This document shows positions 40,394 to 49,397 of a stretch of 64,000 bases of DNA, piece by piece. Position numbers and translations under genes: made by a program. The stretch is from Syntrophobacterales bacterium. GTDB taxonomy: Bacteria; Desulfobacterota; Desulfobaccia; Desulfobaccales; 0-14-0-80-60-11. The notes under the pieces are model-generated. The model made no database searches and was not told where the DNA came from. It saw only the letters and a list, made by a program, of their open reading frames with translations. The first letter of the stretch is position 1. Each line of letters opens with the position of its first letter. The DNA is taken from assembly GCA_023229795.1 (NCBI GenBank), contig JALNYP010000001.1:124001-188000 (forward strand), given 5' to 3'.

Positions 40394-43300
40394 TCTCCGA
40401 GTTCTTCATCGAGAGGCCTATTTTCGCCAATGTCATCGCCATGGTCACCATTATTTTGGGCCTGGTGTGTTTTTACATTTTGCCGGTGTCGCAGTATCCC
40501 CCCATCGTGCCCCCCACTATCAGCGTCACCACCCGCTATCCCGGGGCCAGCGCCGAGGTGGTGGCGGCCACCGTGGGGGTCCCCATCGAACAGGCGGTCA
40601 ACGGGGTGGAGGGCGCCATCTATATGTCTTCCACCAGTTCCAGCGATGGAAGCTACAGCTTAACCGTCACCTTTGACGTGGGCACCGACATCAATACTTC
40701 TCTGGCCCTGGTGCAAAACTATGTAAACAGCGCCCTGGCGCAACTGCCCGCGGGCGTCGCCAACCAGGGGATCACGGTCAGAAAGGTCTCCACCGATATC
40801 GTCCTGGTGGTCAGCATTGCCTCAAAAGATGATCGCTATGACGAGACCTTTCTCTCCAATTACGCGGTCATCAATCTGGAAAATCCCCTGGCCCGTCTCA
40901 AAGGGGTCGGCCAGGTCATTGTCAAAGGCGCCGGCCCCTACAGCATGCGGGTCTGGATGGACCCCAAGAAACTCCAGGATTACAGCCTGACGACTCTGGA
41001 CGTCGTGACCGCCATCCAGGGCCAGAACGTGCAAGTGGTGGCCGGGCAGATGGGCGGCCCGCCGGTGCCGCCCGATCAGGTCTTTCAATTTACCGTCACC
41101 GCCCTGGGCCGCCTGTCCGACGTCTCGCAATTCGAAAACATCATTATCAAGAGCCCCCGGGGTTCGGAAGCGGCGCAAATCGTGCGGATCAAGGATGTCG
41201 CCCGGGTGGAGCTGAGCCAACAGAGCTACAGCAGTTTTGCCGAGGTCAACGGTCATCCGTCCGCGGACATCCCGATTTTTCTCCTGCCCGGGGCCAATGC
41301 CCTGACCGTCGCCAAAGAGATTAAACAGGCCATGGCGAAAATGAGCAAGAAATTCCCGCCGGGCTTGACCTATGAGACCCATTACGACACCACGAAGTTT
41401 GTGGAAGCCACCATTCGCGACGTCTATAAAACCTTATTCCTGGCCGGCATCCTGGTACTTATCGTGGTCATGGTGTTTCTGCAAAATTGGCGGGCCACTC
41501 TGGTGCCCGCGACCACCGTGCCGGTGACCATCATCGGCGCGTTTGCGGCCATGCTCATGCTGGGTTTCAGTATCAACCTGATGACGCTGTTCGCCCTGAT
41601 CCTGGCCATCGGCATCGTCGTGGATGACGCCATCGTCATCGTGGAAAACTCCTCCTATCATATCGAGCAGGGCCTGCCGCCTAAAGAGGCGACGATCAAG
41701 GCCATGCGGGAGATTACCGGTCCGGTCCTGGGCATTACTCTGATCCTCACCGCGGTCTTCCTGCCGGCCGCCTTTCTCCCCGGCATCACCGGCCAGCTCT
41801 TCCGGCAATTCGCCCTGGTGATCGCAGCCACCGCGATCATCAGCGGCCTGAACGCCCTCACCCTCAAACCGGCCCAGTGCGCCATGTGGCTGCGTCCCCC
41901 CAAAAAGGGTAAACGCAATCCGTTTTACCGGGGCTTCAATAAAGTTTATCAATCCGTGGAGGGCGCTTATGTGGGTCTGGTGGCGCGGATGGTGCAACGC
42001 CCCCGGATTTCACTTCTGGTTTTTATCGTCATTATCGCCATCAGCGCTTTGGGGTTCGTGCAGCATCCCACCGGCTTTCTCCCCAATGACGACCAGGGTT
42101 ATGCCGTGGTGATCTCCAAACTGCCGGAGGGCGCGTCCCAGCCCCGGGTCCGGGCAGTGGTACACCAGCTCAGCGGGATCATCAAAAAGACCAAGGGCAT
42201 TGCGGCCTGGGTAACCTTCGGCGGCTATTCGCTGCTGGATGCCGCCAATGTGTCTAACATCAGCACCACGTTCATTGTTTATGATGATTGGAGCAAGCGT
42301 GGCGCCGCCCTGAGCCAGGATAATATTCTCGCCAATCTCCGGGGGCAGGTGGCCAAAGTGGAGGACGCCGAGATTTTTGTCATAGTGCCTCCGCCCATCC
42401 GGGGACTGGGCCAGTCGGGCGGCTTTCAGATGATGGTAGAGGACCAAGAAAGTCTGGGCCTGGAGCAACTCCAAAAAACCGTTATGGAAGTTATGCAGGC
42501 TGCGGGCTCCCAGTCCGGCTTGCGCAACTTGAACACGACTTTTAGCGCCTTAAGCCCTCAGCTTCACCTGGATATTGACCGGACCAAGGCCCAGTCGCTG
42601 CAAGTTCCCATGATCAGTGTGTTTGACACCCTGCAAGCTTATCTCGGCTCCACATTTGTCAATCTCTTCAATAAATTCAACCAGGTTTTCCAGGTTTATG
42701 TTCAGGCCGACGCGCCCTACCGCCTGCATGCCGATGATATTGAGAACCTCTATGTGCGCAACACTATTGGCGAAATGGTGCCCCTCTCCACCTTCATGAG
42801 CGTCAACCACACCCTGGGCTCAGAATTGGTCACGCGCTATAATCTCTATCCCGCGGCCCCGATTATCGGGATCGCCGCGCCGGGCTTCAGCTCGGGCCAA
42901 GCCCTGAGCCTGATGGAGCAGGTGGCGGCCAACACCCTCCCCCAGGGCATGGCCTATGACTGGACGGCGACGGCCTACCAGGAAAAGCAGATCGGCCTCA
43001 CCCCCTACTTCATCTATGCCCTCTCCATCACCCTGGTATTCATGGTGCTGGCCGCGCTGTACGAAAGCTGGACAAGCCCTGCCGCGGTCATCCTGGTAGT
43101 GCCGATGGCCATGGTGGGGGTGCTCCTGGCCCTGATTATCCGGGGCCTGGAAAATGATCTCTACACCCAGGTAGGACTAGTCCTGATGATCGCCCTGGCC
43201 AGCAAGAACGCGATCCTCATTGTGGAATTCGCCCGGGACCTGCACGCCCAGGGCCTGTCCATCACCGAGGCCGCAGTGGAAGCGACGCGGCGCCGCTTCC

Positions 43301-43539
43301 GCCCCATCATCATGACCTCGTTTGCCTTCATTCTGGGGGTAACGCCTTTACTGTACGCCGGCGGCGCCGGCGCGGCCAGCCAGCGGGCCATCGGGACGGT
43401 GGTCTTCGGCGGCATGCTGTCCTCCACCCTCCTGGCCATCCCTTTTGTGCCGGTTTTCTTTGTAATTATGCAGAGTTTAAGCGAGAGAAGGGGCCGTCCT
43501 GATTCCGAGGCGGACGACGACAAAGCCGCGGCAGAGTGA
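40390..43539 (+). CDS. RND multidrug efflux pump (HAE1 family, AcrB-like)
   Basis: Proton-driven trimeric exporter of hydrophobic or amphiphilic compounds. N-terminal FIERPIFANVIAMVTIILGLVCF is typical of HAE1. The proton-relay segment GIVVDDAIVIVEN lies in helix 4 (about residues 404-416). Two large periplasmic loops are present (about 35-335 and 560-870), and the C-terminal repeat ends TVVFGGMLSSTLLAIPFVPVFFVIM. Length 1049 aa equals AcrB (1049). No TolC gene adjoins; the nearest is at 53.5 kb in another RND operon, so the outer channel could be shared. Overlaps its adaptor by four bases. Confidence 0.95.
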   Translation: MISEFFIERPIFANVIAMVTIILGLVCFYILPVSQYPPIVPPTISVTTRYPGASAEVVAATVGVPIEQAVNGVEGAIYMSSTSSSDGSYSLTVTFDVGTDINTSLALVQNYVNSALAQLPAGVANQGITVRKVSTDIVLVVSIASKDDRYDETFLSNYAVINLENPLARLKGVGQVIVKGAGPYSMRVWMDPKKLQDYSLTTLDVVTAIQGQNVQVVAGQMGGPPVPPDQVFQFTVTALGRLSDVSQFENIIIKSPRGSEAAQIVRIKDVARVELSQQSYSSFAEVNGHPSADIPIFLLPGANALTVAKEIKQAMAKMSKKFPPGLTYETHYDTTKFVEATIRDVYKTLFLAGILVLIVVMVFLQNWRATLVPATTVPVTIIGAFAAMLMLGFSINLMTLFALILAIGIVVDDAIVIVENSSYHIEQGLPPKEATIKAMREITGPVLGITLILTAVFLPAAFLPGITGQLFRQFALVIAATAIISGLNALTLKPAQCAMWLRPPKKGKRNPFYRGFNKVYQSVEGAYVGLVARMVQRPRISLLVFIVIIAISALGFVQHPTGFLPNDDQGYAVVISKLPEGASQPRVRAVVHQLSGIIKKTKGIAAWVTFGGYSLLDAANVSNISTTFIVYDDWSKRGAALSQDNILANLRGQVAKVEDAEIFVIVPPPIRGLGQSGGFQMMVEDQESLGLEQLQKTVMEVMQAAGSQSGLRNLNTTFSALSPQLHLDIDRTKAQSLQVPMISVFDTLQAYLGSTFVNLFNKFNQVFQVYVQADAPYRLHADDIENLYVRNTIGEMVPLSTFMSVNHTLGSELVTRYNLYPAAPIIGIAAPGFSSGQALSLMEQVAANTLPQGMAYDWTATAYQEKQIGLTPYFIYALSITLVFMVLAALYESWTSPAAVILVVPMAMVGVLLALIIRGLENDLYTQVGLVLMIALASKNAILIVEFARDLHAQGLSITEAAVEATRRRFRPIIMTSFAFILGVTPLLYAGGAGAASQRAIGTVVFGGMLSSTLLAIPFVPVFFVIMQSLSERRGRPDSEADDDKAAAE

Positions 43540-43558
43540 AAAGCTAGCCCCCGGGGAT

Positions 43559-43577
43559 GGGGCCCCGCCAGGGCCCC
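43559..43577 (+). terminator. GC hairpin after the RND pump, weak terminator candidate
   Basis: GGGGCCC (43559-43565) and GGGCCCC (43571-43577) enclose CGCCA, 20 bases after the stop. Only AATTAT follows, so no proper T-run. Confidence 0.4.
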
Positions 43578-43634
43578 GAATTATCTCAGAACTCCAGGGA
43601 TGACCTAAAATATCCCCACTCCACGGATACTTAT

Positions 43635-43664
43635 TTGAAAGAGGGGGACTTATTGCTGTATAAT
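43635..43664 (+). promoter_or_regulatory. era promoter, positioned for a leaderless mRNA
   Basis: TTGAAA (43635-43640), 18-base spacer, perfect TATAAT (43659-43664). The era ATG at 43670 is only six bases beyond the -10, so the transcript would start at or next to the ATG. Confidence 0.6.
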
Positions 43665-43669
43665 TAAGC

Positions 43670-44563
43670 ATGCCTGAAGACTTCAAATGCGGCTATATCG
43701 CCATCATCGGCGTCCCCAACGTCGGCAAGTCCACCCTCCTGAACCGGCTGGTGGGAGAGAAGCTGGCCATCACTTCGCCCAAACCCCAGACCACCCGGCA
43801 CCGCCTGCTGGGCATCGTCAACCGGCCCGCGGCCCAACTCCTGTTTCTGGATACGCCCGGCATGCTTGATCCCCGGGGGGCTCTGAACGCTACGCTGGTC
43901 CAGGCGGCCCTGACGGCGCTTTCGGAAGCCGACGTGGTGGTGTGGCTGGTGGAACCCCGGCGCCCGGCCTCGGACGACAAGGTCCTGCTGCCCCACCTGC
44001 GCCAGTTGCACCGTCCCCTGATCGTGGCCATCAACAAGATCGACTCCGTGTCCAAGCCCCAGCTCCTGCCTCTCATCAGCGCTTACCATGAGCTGTTCCC
44101 CGCCTCGGCCATTATCCCCATCAGCGGCTTGCAGGGGGACGGCGTCGAGGCGTTGGTGGCCGAGATTCTCAAATTCCTGCCGGCGTCGGGGCCGCTCTAC
44201 CCTCCGGACCAGGAGACCGATTCCACCGAACGCTTCCTGGTGGGCGAGCTCATCCGGGAACGGGTGCTCCACCACACCAGCGAAGAGATCCCTCATGCGG
44301 TGGCGGTGCAGATTGAGGAGTTCGATGAAAGCCGCCGCCCGCAGTTGATCAAGATCCGGGCGGTCATTTTTGTGGAGCGGGACTCCCAGAAAGGCATCCT
44401 GATCGGCAAGCAGGGACACATGCTGAAAACCATCGGAGCGGAGGCCCGGGCCGAAATCGAGCCCCTCCTGGGAGCCAGGGTGTTCCTGGAACTGTGGGTC
44501 AAGGTCTGGAAGAACTGGCGCAAGGACCCCAAGGCCCTCCGGGTCCTGGGGTATCAGGCGTAA
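43670..44563 (+). CDS. era: GTPase Era
   Basis: Essential GTPase for 16S rRNA maturation and 30S assembly. N-terminal G domain: G1 GVPNVGKST (about residues 15-23), switch I PQTTRHRLLGI, G3 DTPGML, G4 NKID (about 123), and G5 SGLQGDG. C-terminal KH domain: VFVERDSQKGILIGKQGHMLKTIG (about 228-255) with the GxxG loop GKQG, ending LWVKVWKNWRKDPKALRVLGY. Length 297 aa is usual. The start is well fixed by the family N-terminus, although no Shine-Dalgarno precedes it. Confidence 0.96.
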   Translation: MPEDFKCGYIAIIGVPNVGKSTLLNRLVGEKLAITSPKPQTTRHRLLGIVNRPAAQLLFLDTPGMLDPRGALNATLVQAALTALSEADVVVWLVEPRRPASDDKVLLPHLRQLHRPLIVAINKIDSVSKPQLLPLISAYHELFPASAIIPISGLQGDGVEALVAEILKFLPASGPLYPPDQETDSTERFLVGELIRERVLHHTSEEIPHAVAVQIEEFDESRRPQLIKIRAVIFVERDSQKGILIGKQGHMLKTIGAEARAEIEPLLGARVFLELWVKVWKNWRKDPKALRVLGYQA

Positions 44564-44639
44564 AGGCCCGCAGCTTTCGCTCCGGAGCTTCCCCACCTGC
44601 CTCCAGGCGCCCGGAGGCCCAAATATTCATAGACCTTGA

Positions 44640-44668
44640 TTGACAATTCTGCCGAAGATGCGCACAAT
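44640..44668 (+). promoter_or_regulatory. Promoter for the membrane protein/histidine kinase pair
   Basis: Perfect TTGACA (44640-44645), 17-base spacer and CACAAT (44663-44668; four of six). Transcription would begin near 44675, about 16 bases before the chosen ATG at 44691, giving room for GAGG as ribosome site. Confidence 0.5.
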
Positions 44669-44690
44669 ATCAACAAGTGAGGCCCATCCC

Positions 44691-45152
44691 ATGAGGCGTC
44701 GGTTATCTCAGGTCTGCCCCGCGGTTTTCGTCCTCGTCCTCCTCTCCCCGAGGTATGTGCAGGCCCAATGGGTCACCTGGTACCAATTCGGCACGGAAGG
44801 CTCCTATGTCCACGAGATTGCGCACCTGTTCTTTGCCTTTGCCATGCTCTTTTTTATCCATGAAATTTTTCATGCCGGTCTCGAGAAGTTCCGCGGCTTT
44901 CGGCTCCTGGTCTGGGCCTGGGCGATTTTAGCCTTCTGGAACCTGGACGCGTTTATCGGCCACTGGGCCGACTGGACCATGGAGAATCCCGTGATCATGG
45001 GCCAGGGCTGGGGCCGGCAGCTCCTCATGTATGATTTCCAGGCCTGGCTGGTTTATATCACCAAGATCGATCACTTCATCTTATTAGTGCCGGCCTTCCT
45101 CCTGTTCTATCTGGGGCTGAGGGCTCTGGTCCAAAAGCCGGGAGCCGAGTAG
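44691..45152 (+). CDS. Membrane protein with two HExxH motifs, partner of a histidine kinase
   Basis: Unrecognised family, 153 aa. An N-terminal signal or helix (residues 10-20, ending YVQA) precedes WVTWYQFGTEGSYVHEIAHL. Two HEIxH motifs, HEIAH (41-45) and HEIFH (57-61), flank a helix of small and aromatic residues (LFFAFAMLFFI). Further helices occur at about 72-88 and 125-143, and additional His at 91 and 128 (GHW, IDHF). The paired histidines suggest bound heme or metal in or near the membrane. I cannot tell whether it is a protease. It abuts the histidine kinase gene with no gap, so it may be its sensor subunit. The frame extends to TTG 44640, but that lies in the promoter. Confidence 0.7.
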   Translation: MRRRLSQVCPAVFVLVLLSPRYVQAQWVTWYQFGTEGSYVHEIAHLFFAFAMLFFIHEIFHAGLEKFRGFRLLVWAWAILAFWNLDAFIGHWADWTMENPVIMGQGWGRQLLMYDFQAWLVYITKIDHFILLVPAFLLFYLGLRALVQKPGAE

Positions 45153-46340
45153 ATGATTGCCCTGCCCCTTGCTCCCCTCTGGATCCTGGAATACCTGTGC
45201 GCCCTGATCGTCCTCATTTTGAACATCCTTTCCCTGCGCCTGAGCCAACGACTGGTGGCTCGGGACCCGGAAAATGCCTTGTGGCTGTTCCTCAACTGGC
45301 TCGCCATCGTCTTTTTGATTTTTTCCGTCACCCACATGATTTCCCATGCCATGCATGATCTCATCACTTACTGGGATCTTCCCAACCTGGCGCTGGCGCA
45401 GCGGATTTTCGGCGGCTTCGACACGGTGATTTACGTCGTCATCGCGTCTATCACTCTCTTTTTCCATCGGATTCAGCGGATGTACCGCCGCATGGAGGAG
45501 GATCACCACCATCTGGAAGAAACCAGCCACGAGATCCTGGCTCTCAACCGGGAAATGGAAGCCCTGGTGATGGAACGCACCATGTCGGAGATGGCCTTGG
45601 GCATGGCCCACGGCATCCGCAACCCCCTGCACGTCATCGGCGGTTTCAGCCATCGCCTGCTCAGGAAGACGGACGAAGACGACCCCAGCCGGGCCTGGGC
45701 CACCGCCATCGCCGAAGAAGCGCGGCGCATCGAACAGATGGTGGAGCGCTTTGAGATGCTGGCTCAGCGGAAGACGTCGTTCTTTGCCCAGGAAGACCTG
45801 AACGCCATCGTGCGGAGCACCCTGGAGCTGCTGCTACCGGAACTCAAGGCCAAACGCATCTCCCTGGTGACGGAAATTTGCCCCGAGCCGCTGGCGGGGC
45901 GCTTCAATAAGCACCTGCTGAAGGTAGCCCTGTCCCATCTGGTGCGCAACGCGGTGGAGGCCACCCGGCCGGGGGGCACCATACTGGTGCGCACCGCCAT
46001 GGAGACCAAGTTTGCCGTACTGATCATTCACGATACGGGCCGGGGCATGCCCCAGGACGTGGTGGAAAAAGTCTTTGTGCCGTTTTATACCACCAAGATC
46101 GGCGGCACCGGCCTGGGCATGGTCTTCGTGCGCCAGATCGTGGATGAGCACCGGGGAATCATCACCCTGGACAGCCGGGTGGGTCAGGGCACCACGGTGA
46201 CCATCCGGCTGCCGCATCGCTTCACCGACACCCCGGAAGTAGGGGAGGAGTTTTCACCCCCTACCCCGCCCGCCGCCCCTGCCGCTCCGGCAACCCCGGA
46301 GATTTCGGGAACCCCGGAACCTACCAAAGACGGCGATTAG
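45153..46340 (+). CDS. Membrane-bound sensor histidine kinase
   Basis: Three to four N-terminal helices (about residues 5-25, 45-65, 90-110); the second is followed by the His-rich stretch THMISHAMHDLITYW. A coiled coil comes next (MYRRMEEDHHHLEETSHEILAL), then the DHp H-box ALGMAHGIRNPLHVIGGFSHR (His about 155), NALRNAVEAT-type N-box (LVRNAVEATRPGG), G1 IHDTGRGMP, F-box VFVPFYTTK and G2 GTGLGMVFVRQI. The last 35 residues are Pro/Ala-rich. No response regulator is adjacent. The start is exactly after the stop of the HExxH membrane protein, so the two are probably made in fixed ratio and may form one receptor. Confidence 0.88.
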   Translation: MIALPLAPLWILEYLCALIVLILNILSLRLSQRLVARDPENALWLFLNWLAIVFLIFSVTHMISHAMHDLITYWDLPNLALAQRIFGGFDTVIYVVIASITLFFHRIQRMYRRMEEDHHHLEETSHEILALNREMEALVMERTMSEMALGMAHGIRNPLHVIGGFSHRLLRKTDEDDPSRAWATAIAEEARRIEQMVERFEMLAQRKTSFFAQEDLNAIVRSTLELLLPELKAKRISLVTEICPEPLAGRFNKHLLKVALSHLVRNAVEATRPGGTILVRTAMETKFAVLIIHDTGRGMPQDVVEKVFVPFYTTKIGGTGLGMVFVRQIVDEHRGIITLDSRVGQGTTVTIRLPHRFTDTPEVGEEFSPPTPPAAPAAPATPEISGTPEPTKDGD

Positions 46341-46422
46341 CCGGCGGCCCTGGCGCGCTGGGGCAATTTCAGACACCGGCACCCGGGCTCATTAAGCTTC
46401 AACTTTTTAGGGATGTGAACCG

Positions 46423-46434
46423 ATACCGCGGTAT
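46423..46434. promoter_or_regulatory. Palindrome, possible operator upstream of the saccharopine dehydrogenase-like gene
   Basis: ATACCGCGGTAT is a perfect 12-bp palindrome 70 bases before the gene. Between it and the ATG lies another inverted repeat, AACCGGTG (46448-46455) and CACCGGTT (46471-46478). One or both may bind a regulator; no regulator gene adjoins. Confidence 0.35.
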
Positions 46435-46503
46435 ACTTTCGTCTTGAAACCGGTGGGCGCATCTTAGCCTCACCGGTTCTTATCGAGGTTTGAGGGGAGA
46501 AAA

Positions 46504-47667
46504 ATGGCCACAAAGAGAGTTTTAGCACTGGGCGCCGGCGCCATGGGAGCTCAGGCCGCCGCCATGGCAGCAGCTTTTCCTGAGGTGGAGGGCTTGATTA
46601 TTGCGGACCTTAACCTGGAGGCGGCCCAACGGGTGGCTGCCGCGTGCGGCGGCAAAGCCCGGGCGGCCGGCATTGATGTGACCAATCCCACTGAGCTGAT
46701 CTCTGCTATGCGGGGCGCCGATTTAGTGATGAACTGTGTCGGGCCGTTTTTCCGGTTCGGCGTGCCGGTGTTAAAGGCGGCGATTGCCGCGGGAGTCGAT
46801 TATCTGGATATCTGCGACGATCCCGAGCCCACCAGGGCGATGCACGAATATCGGGCTCAGGCGGAGAAGGCCGGGATTACCGCCATTGTCGGGTTAGGGG
46901 CCAGTCCGGGCCTCACCAGCCTGCTGGCGGCGCGGGCCCGGGCCGAACTGGACGAAGTGGAGGAATTGATCGCAGGGTGGAATATCGAAGAAAAGTGCGG
47001 CGGTGACGATGATGACAGGCTGTCCTATTCCGCGGCCATCGTCCACTGGATGCAGCAGTGCTCCGGGATGATTCTGGAATGTGACGGGGGCAGATTGGTG
47101 GAAAAGAAGCCGCTGCTGGACGTGAGCCTCGACTATCCCGGCCGGGGCCGGCGGACCGTTTACACCGTCGGGCACCCGGAACCGGTATCTTTTCACTATT
47201 CTTATCCGGATTTGCCGCGCTCCTTTTGCGTGATGGTCATGCCCGGTTCGTTCATCGGGGATTTTAGGAGCCTGGCCCAGCAGATCGAGGCGGGCCTGAG
47301 TCTGGAAGAGGCCGGGAAGCTCCTGGTGGAGAGTTCGGGTCAGGGGTGCGCCGAGCTGGAACATCCGGTTGATCGGCTCCGCCTGCCTCTATTCTTCGCG
47401 ATCGCCAGAGGCACCAAGGCCGGCCGGCCCACCGCGGCGGCAGCCTCCATCAAGGCCATCCCCCCGGGGATGGCCAGGACCACCGGCATTCCGCTGGCCC
47501 TGGGGGCCCGCCTGGTGCTCCAGGGCAAGGTAGCCGCCAAAGGGGTTATCGCCCCCGAATTGGCTTTCGATGCCGCGGAATTCTTTCATCTGCTGGCGCC
47601 CCACTGCACCTTCCCGGCGCAGGTGGCGGCGTCCGAGTTGATTGAAGTTGCTCTTGCCCAGGGGTAA
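46504..47667 (+). CDS. Saccharopine dehydrogenase-like NAD(P)-binding protein
   Basis: Oxidoreductase-fold protein, 387 aa. Rossmann motif VLALGAGAMGAQAAAMAA (about 6-23) and strand end IIADLNLEAAQRV; then GADLVMNCVGPFFRFGVPVLKAAIAAGVDYLDICDD, characteristic of saccharopine reductase-type proteins. Downstream parts GLGASPGLTSLLAARA and SFCVMVMPGSFIGDF fit the catalytic-domain insert. Many members of this group (such as homospermidine or carboxynorspermidine synthases and lysine-degradation enzymes) exist; the substrate is not decidable here. Start ATG follows GAGGGGAGAAAA. The next gene is 29 bases away. Confidence 0.8.
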   Translation: MATKRVLALGAGAMGAQAAAMAAAFPEVEGLIIADLNLEAAQRVAAACGGKARAAGIDVTNPTELISAMRGADLVMNCVGPFFRFGVPVLKAAIAAGVDYLDICDDPEPTRAMHEYRAQAEKAGITAIVGLGASPGLTSLLAARARAELDEVEELIAGWNIEEKCGGDDDDRLSYSAAIVHWMQQCSGMILECDGGRLVEKKPLLDVSLDYPGRGRRTVYTVGHPEPVSFHYSYPDLPRSFCVMVMPGSFIGDFRSLAQQIEAGLSLEEAGKLLVESSGQGCAELEHPVDRLRLPLFFAIARGTKAGRPTAAAASIKAIPPGMARTTGIPLALGARLVLQGKVAAKGVIAPELAFDAAEFFHLLAPHCTFPAQVAASELIEVALAQG

Positions 47668-47696
47668 GGAGTAGCTTCTCCCGAAGCTATGGCGTC

Positions 47697-49331
47697 ATGA
47701 TTAGGATCCTGAAATCGACCGCTATCCTCCTGCTGGCCACGCTCTTGCTGGGCAGCGGCTGCGAGGACGGGAAACGACCCTGGTCTTCCGGCGCTGAGCC
47801 GGTAATCCGGCTCGACAGCGGCCCCATCGTGCCACGCCGGGACGGGGTGTACCGGGGCATTCCTTTTGCCGCGCCGCCCGTCGGGGCCGGGCGCTGGAAA
47901 CCGCCGCAGCCGGTGGCTCCCTGGACCGAGCCCCGGCGCTGCGACGCCTTTGGGCCGGTGTGCCCTCAGCCGCACTACTCCGGCCCCATGAGCGAAGACT
48001 GCCTTTTCCTCAATGTCTGGACCCCGGCCAAGAGGGATGGCGAGCGGCTGCCGGTGATGGTCTGGTTCCACGGCGGGGCCTTTATTTCCGGCAGCGGCTC
48101 CGATGAACTCTATGACGGCGCCCCTCTGGCCGGCCATGGGGTAGTGGTGGTCACCTGCAATTATCGCCTCGGGGTCCTCGGGTTTCTGGCCCATCCGCTC
48201 CTGTCCGCCGAGTCGCCCGACCGGGTCTCCGGCAATTACGGGCTGCTGGACCAGGTGGCGGCCCTGGACTGGGTCCGGCGCAATATTGCCAAATTCGGCG
48301 GCGATCCGGGGAACGTCACCATCTTCGGCCAATCGGCCGGCGCGGCAAGTGTCTGCCTGCTGATGGTCAATCCCCTGGCTAAAGGGCTGTTCCACGCGGC
48401 CATTGCCCAAAGTCCGGCCATGGTGGGCATGCTGCGCCCCCTGCGGCAGGAGCAGTTGGGGGTGGCGCCGGCGGAAACGGTGGGCCTGCGGCTCGTCCAG
48501 GAGTTGGGCCTGGACCGGGCGCGGGATATGTTGTCGAACTTGCGCCAGGTCCCATGGGCCAAGCTTAACGCCGCAGCGGCCGGGCTCGAGACAGACCTGG
48601 GGGTGGAAGTCCTCAAGCTGGTGTGGGTCCCCACCGTGGACGGCACGGTTATCCCCGCTCATCCGGTCAGGCTGTTCGGGCAGGGCCGCCGGCAGCCGGT
48701 GCCGTTGATCACCGGCGTCACCGCGGATGAAAGCACCATCTTCCTGCCCCTGATAATGCCGCAATTTGCCAGCCCGGCGGATTACCAGCGGTCCTTGAAA
48801 GCGATGTTCGGGGAGAAGGCGGCAGAAGTTGAGCGGCTCTTGCCGGTGAGATCAAGTGCGGATTTGTGGCCTCGTCTGAAACAACTGCTCTCGGCCAAGT
48901 GGTTCGGCGCCTGGGCCGACTACCTGGCCGCCACGGCCGCATACAGCCGGCAGCCGGCCTGGTTCTACCGGTTCACCCGCCGGGCTCCCAAGTGGGCCGC
49001 GCAGGTGCTGGCGGAGGACACGGGCCAGAAGCAGCTCTCCGCTCATAAGCTGGGGGTGGCGCACGGCACCGAATTGTTCTCGGTCTTCGGCTTTACCAAA
49101 ATACTCCTGGGCTTCGGCCCTAGCGATTGGCGTTTTTCCGACCAGGTCATGGCCTATTGGACCAATTTTGCCAAAACCCACCGGCCCCAGAGCGCCGGCT
49201 TACCGGATTGGCAGCCTTACGGCAGCCAACGGGCATATCTGGAATTCGGGCAGGAAATCCGGCCCCGAGCCCCCCTGGACGTCAAGCTTTATAAGCTTAT
49301 TGCCGATACCTGGCTGGTGTCGGCTTATTGA
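47697..49331 (+). CDS. Exported type-B carboxylesterase
   Basis: Alpha/beta-hydrolase of the carboxylesterase/cholinesterase family, 544 aa. An N-terminal signal with lipobox LGSGC (Cys about 22) indicates a lipoprotein. YRGIPFAAPPVGAGRWKPPQP, EDCLFLNVWTP and PVMVWFHGGAFISGSG (oxyanion hole) precede the nucleophile elbow FGQSAGAASVCL (Ser about 215), then a catalytic acid in TADESTIF-like region (GVTADESTIF) and His in LGVAHGTELFSVFG. All catalytic elements are present. Likely hydrolyses carboxylic esters in the periplasm; substrate unknown. Confidence 0.92.
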   Translation: MIRILKSTAILLLATLLLGSGCEDGKRPWSSGAEPVIRLDSGPIVPRRDGVYRGIPFAAPPVGAGRWKPPQPVAPWTEPRRCDAFGPVCPQPHYSGPMSEDCLFLNVWTPAKRDGERLPVMVWFHGGAFISGSGSDELYDGAPLAGHGVVVVTCNYRLGVLGFLAHPLLSAESPDRVSGNYGLLDQVAALDWVRRNIAKFGGDPGNVTIFGQSAGAASVCLLMVNPLAKGLFHAAIAQSPAMVGMLRPLRQEQLGVAPAETVGLRLVQELGLDRARDMLSNLRQVPWAKLNAAAAGLETDLGVEVLKLVWVPTVDGTVIPAHPVRLFGQGRRQPVPLITGVTADESTIFLPLIMPQFASPADYQRSLKAMFGEKAAEVERLLPVRSSADLWPRLKQLLSAKWFGAWADYLAATAAYSRQPAWFYRFTRRAPKWAAQVLAEDTGQKQLSAHKLGVAHGTELFSVFGFTKILLGFGPSDWRFSDQVMAYWTNFAKTHRPQSAGLPDWQPYGSQRAYLEFGQEIRPRAPLDVKLYKLIADTWLVSAY

Positions 49332-49397
49332 GCGGCGGGCCTGATCTAGGTGTCCGTCGTTGGTTTAGGGCGCCCACGCAGGTGTGCCACTACGGAC

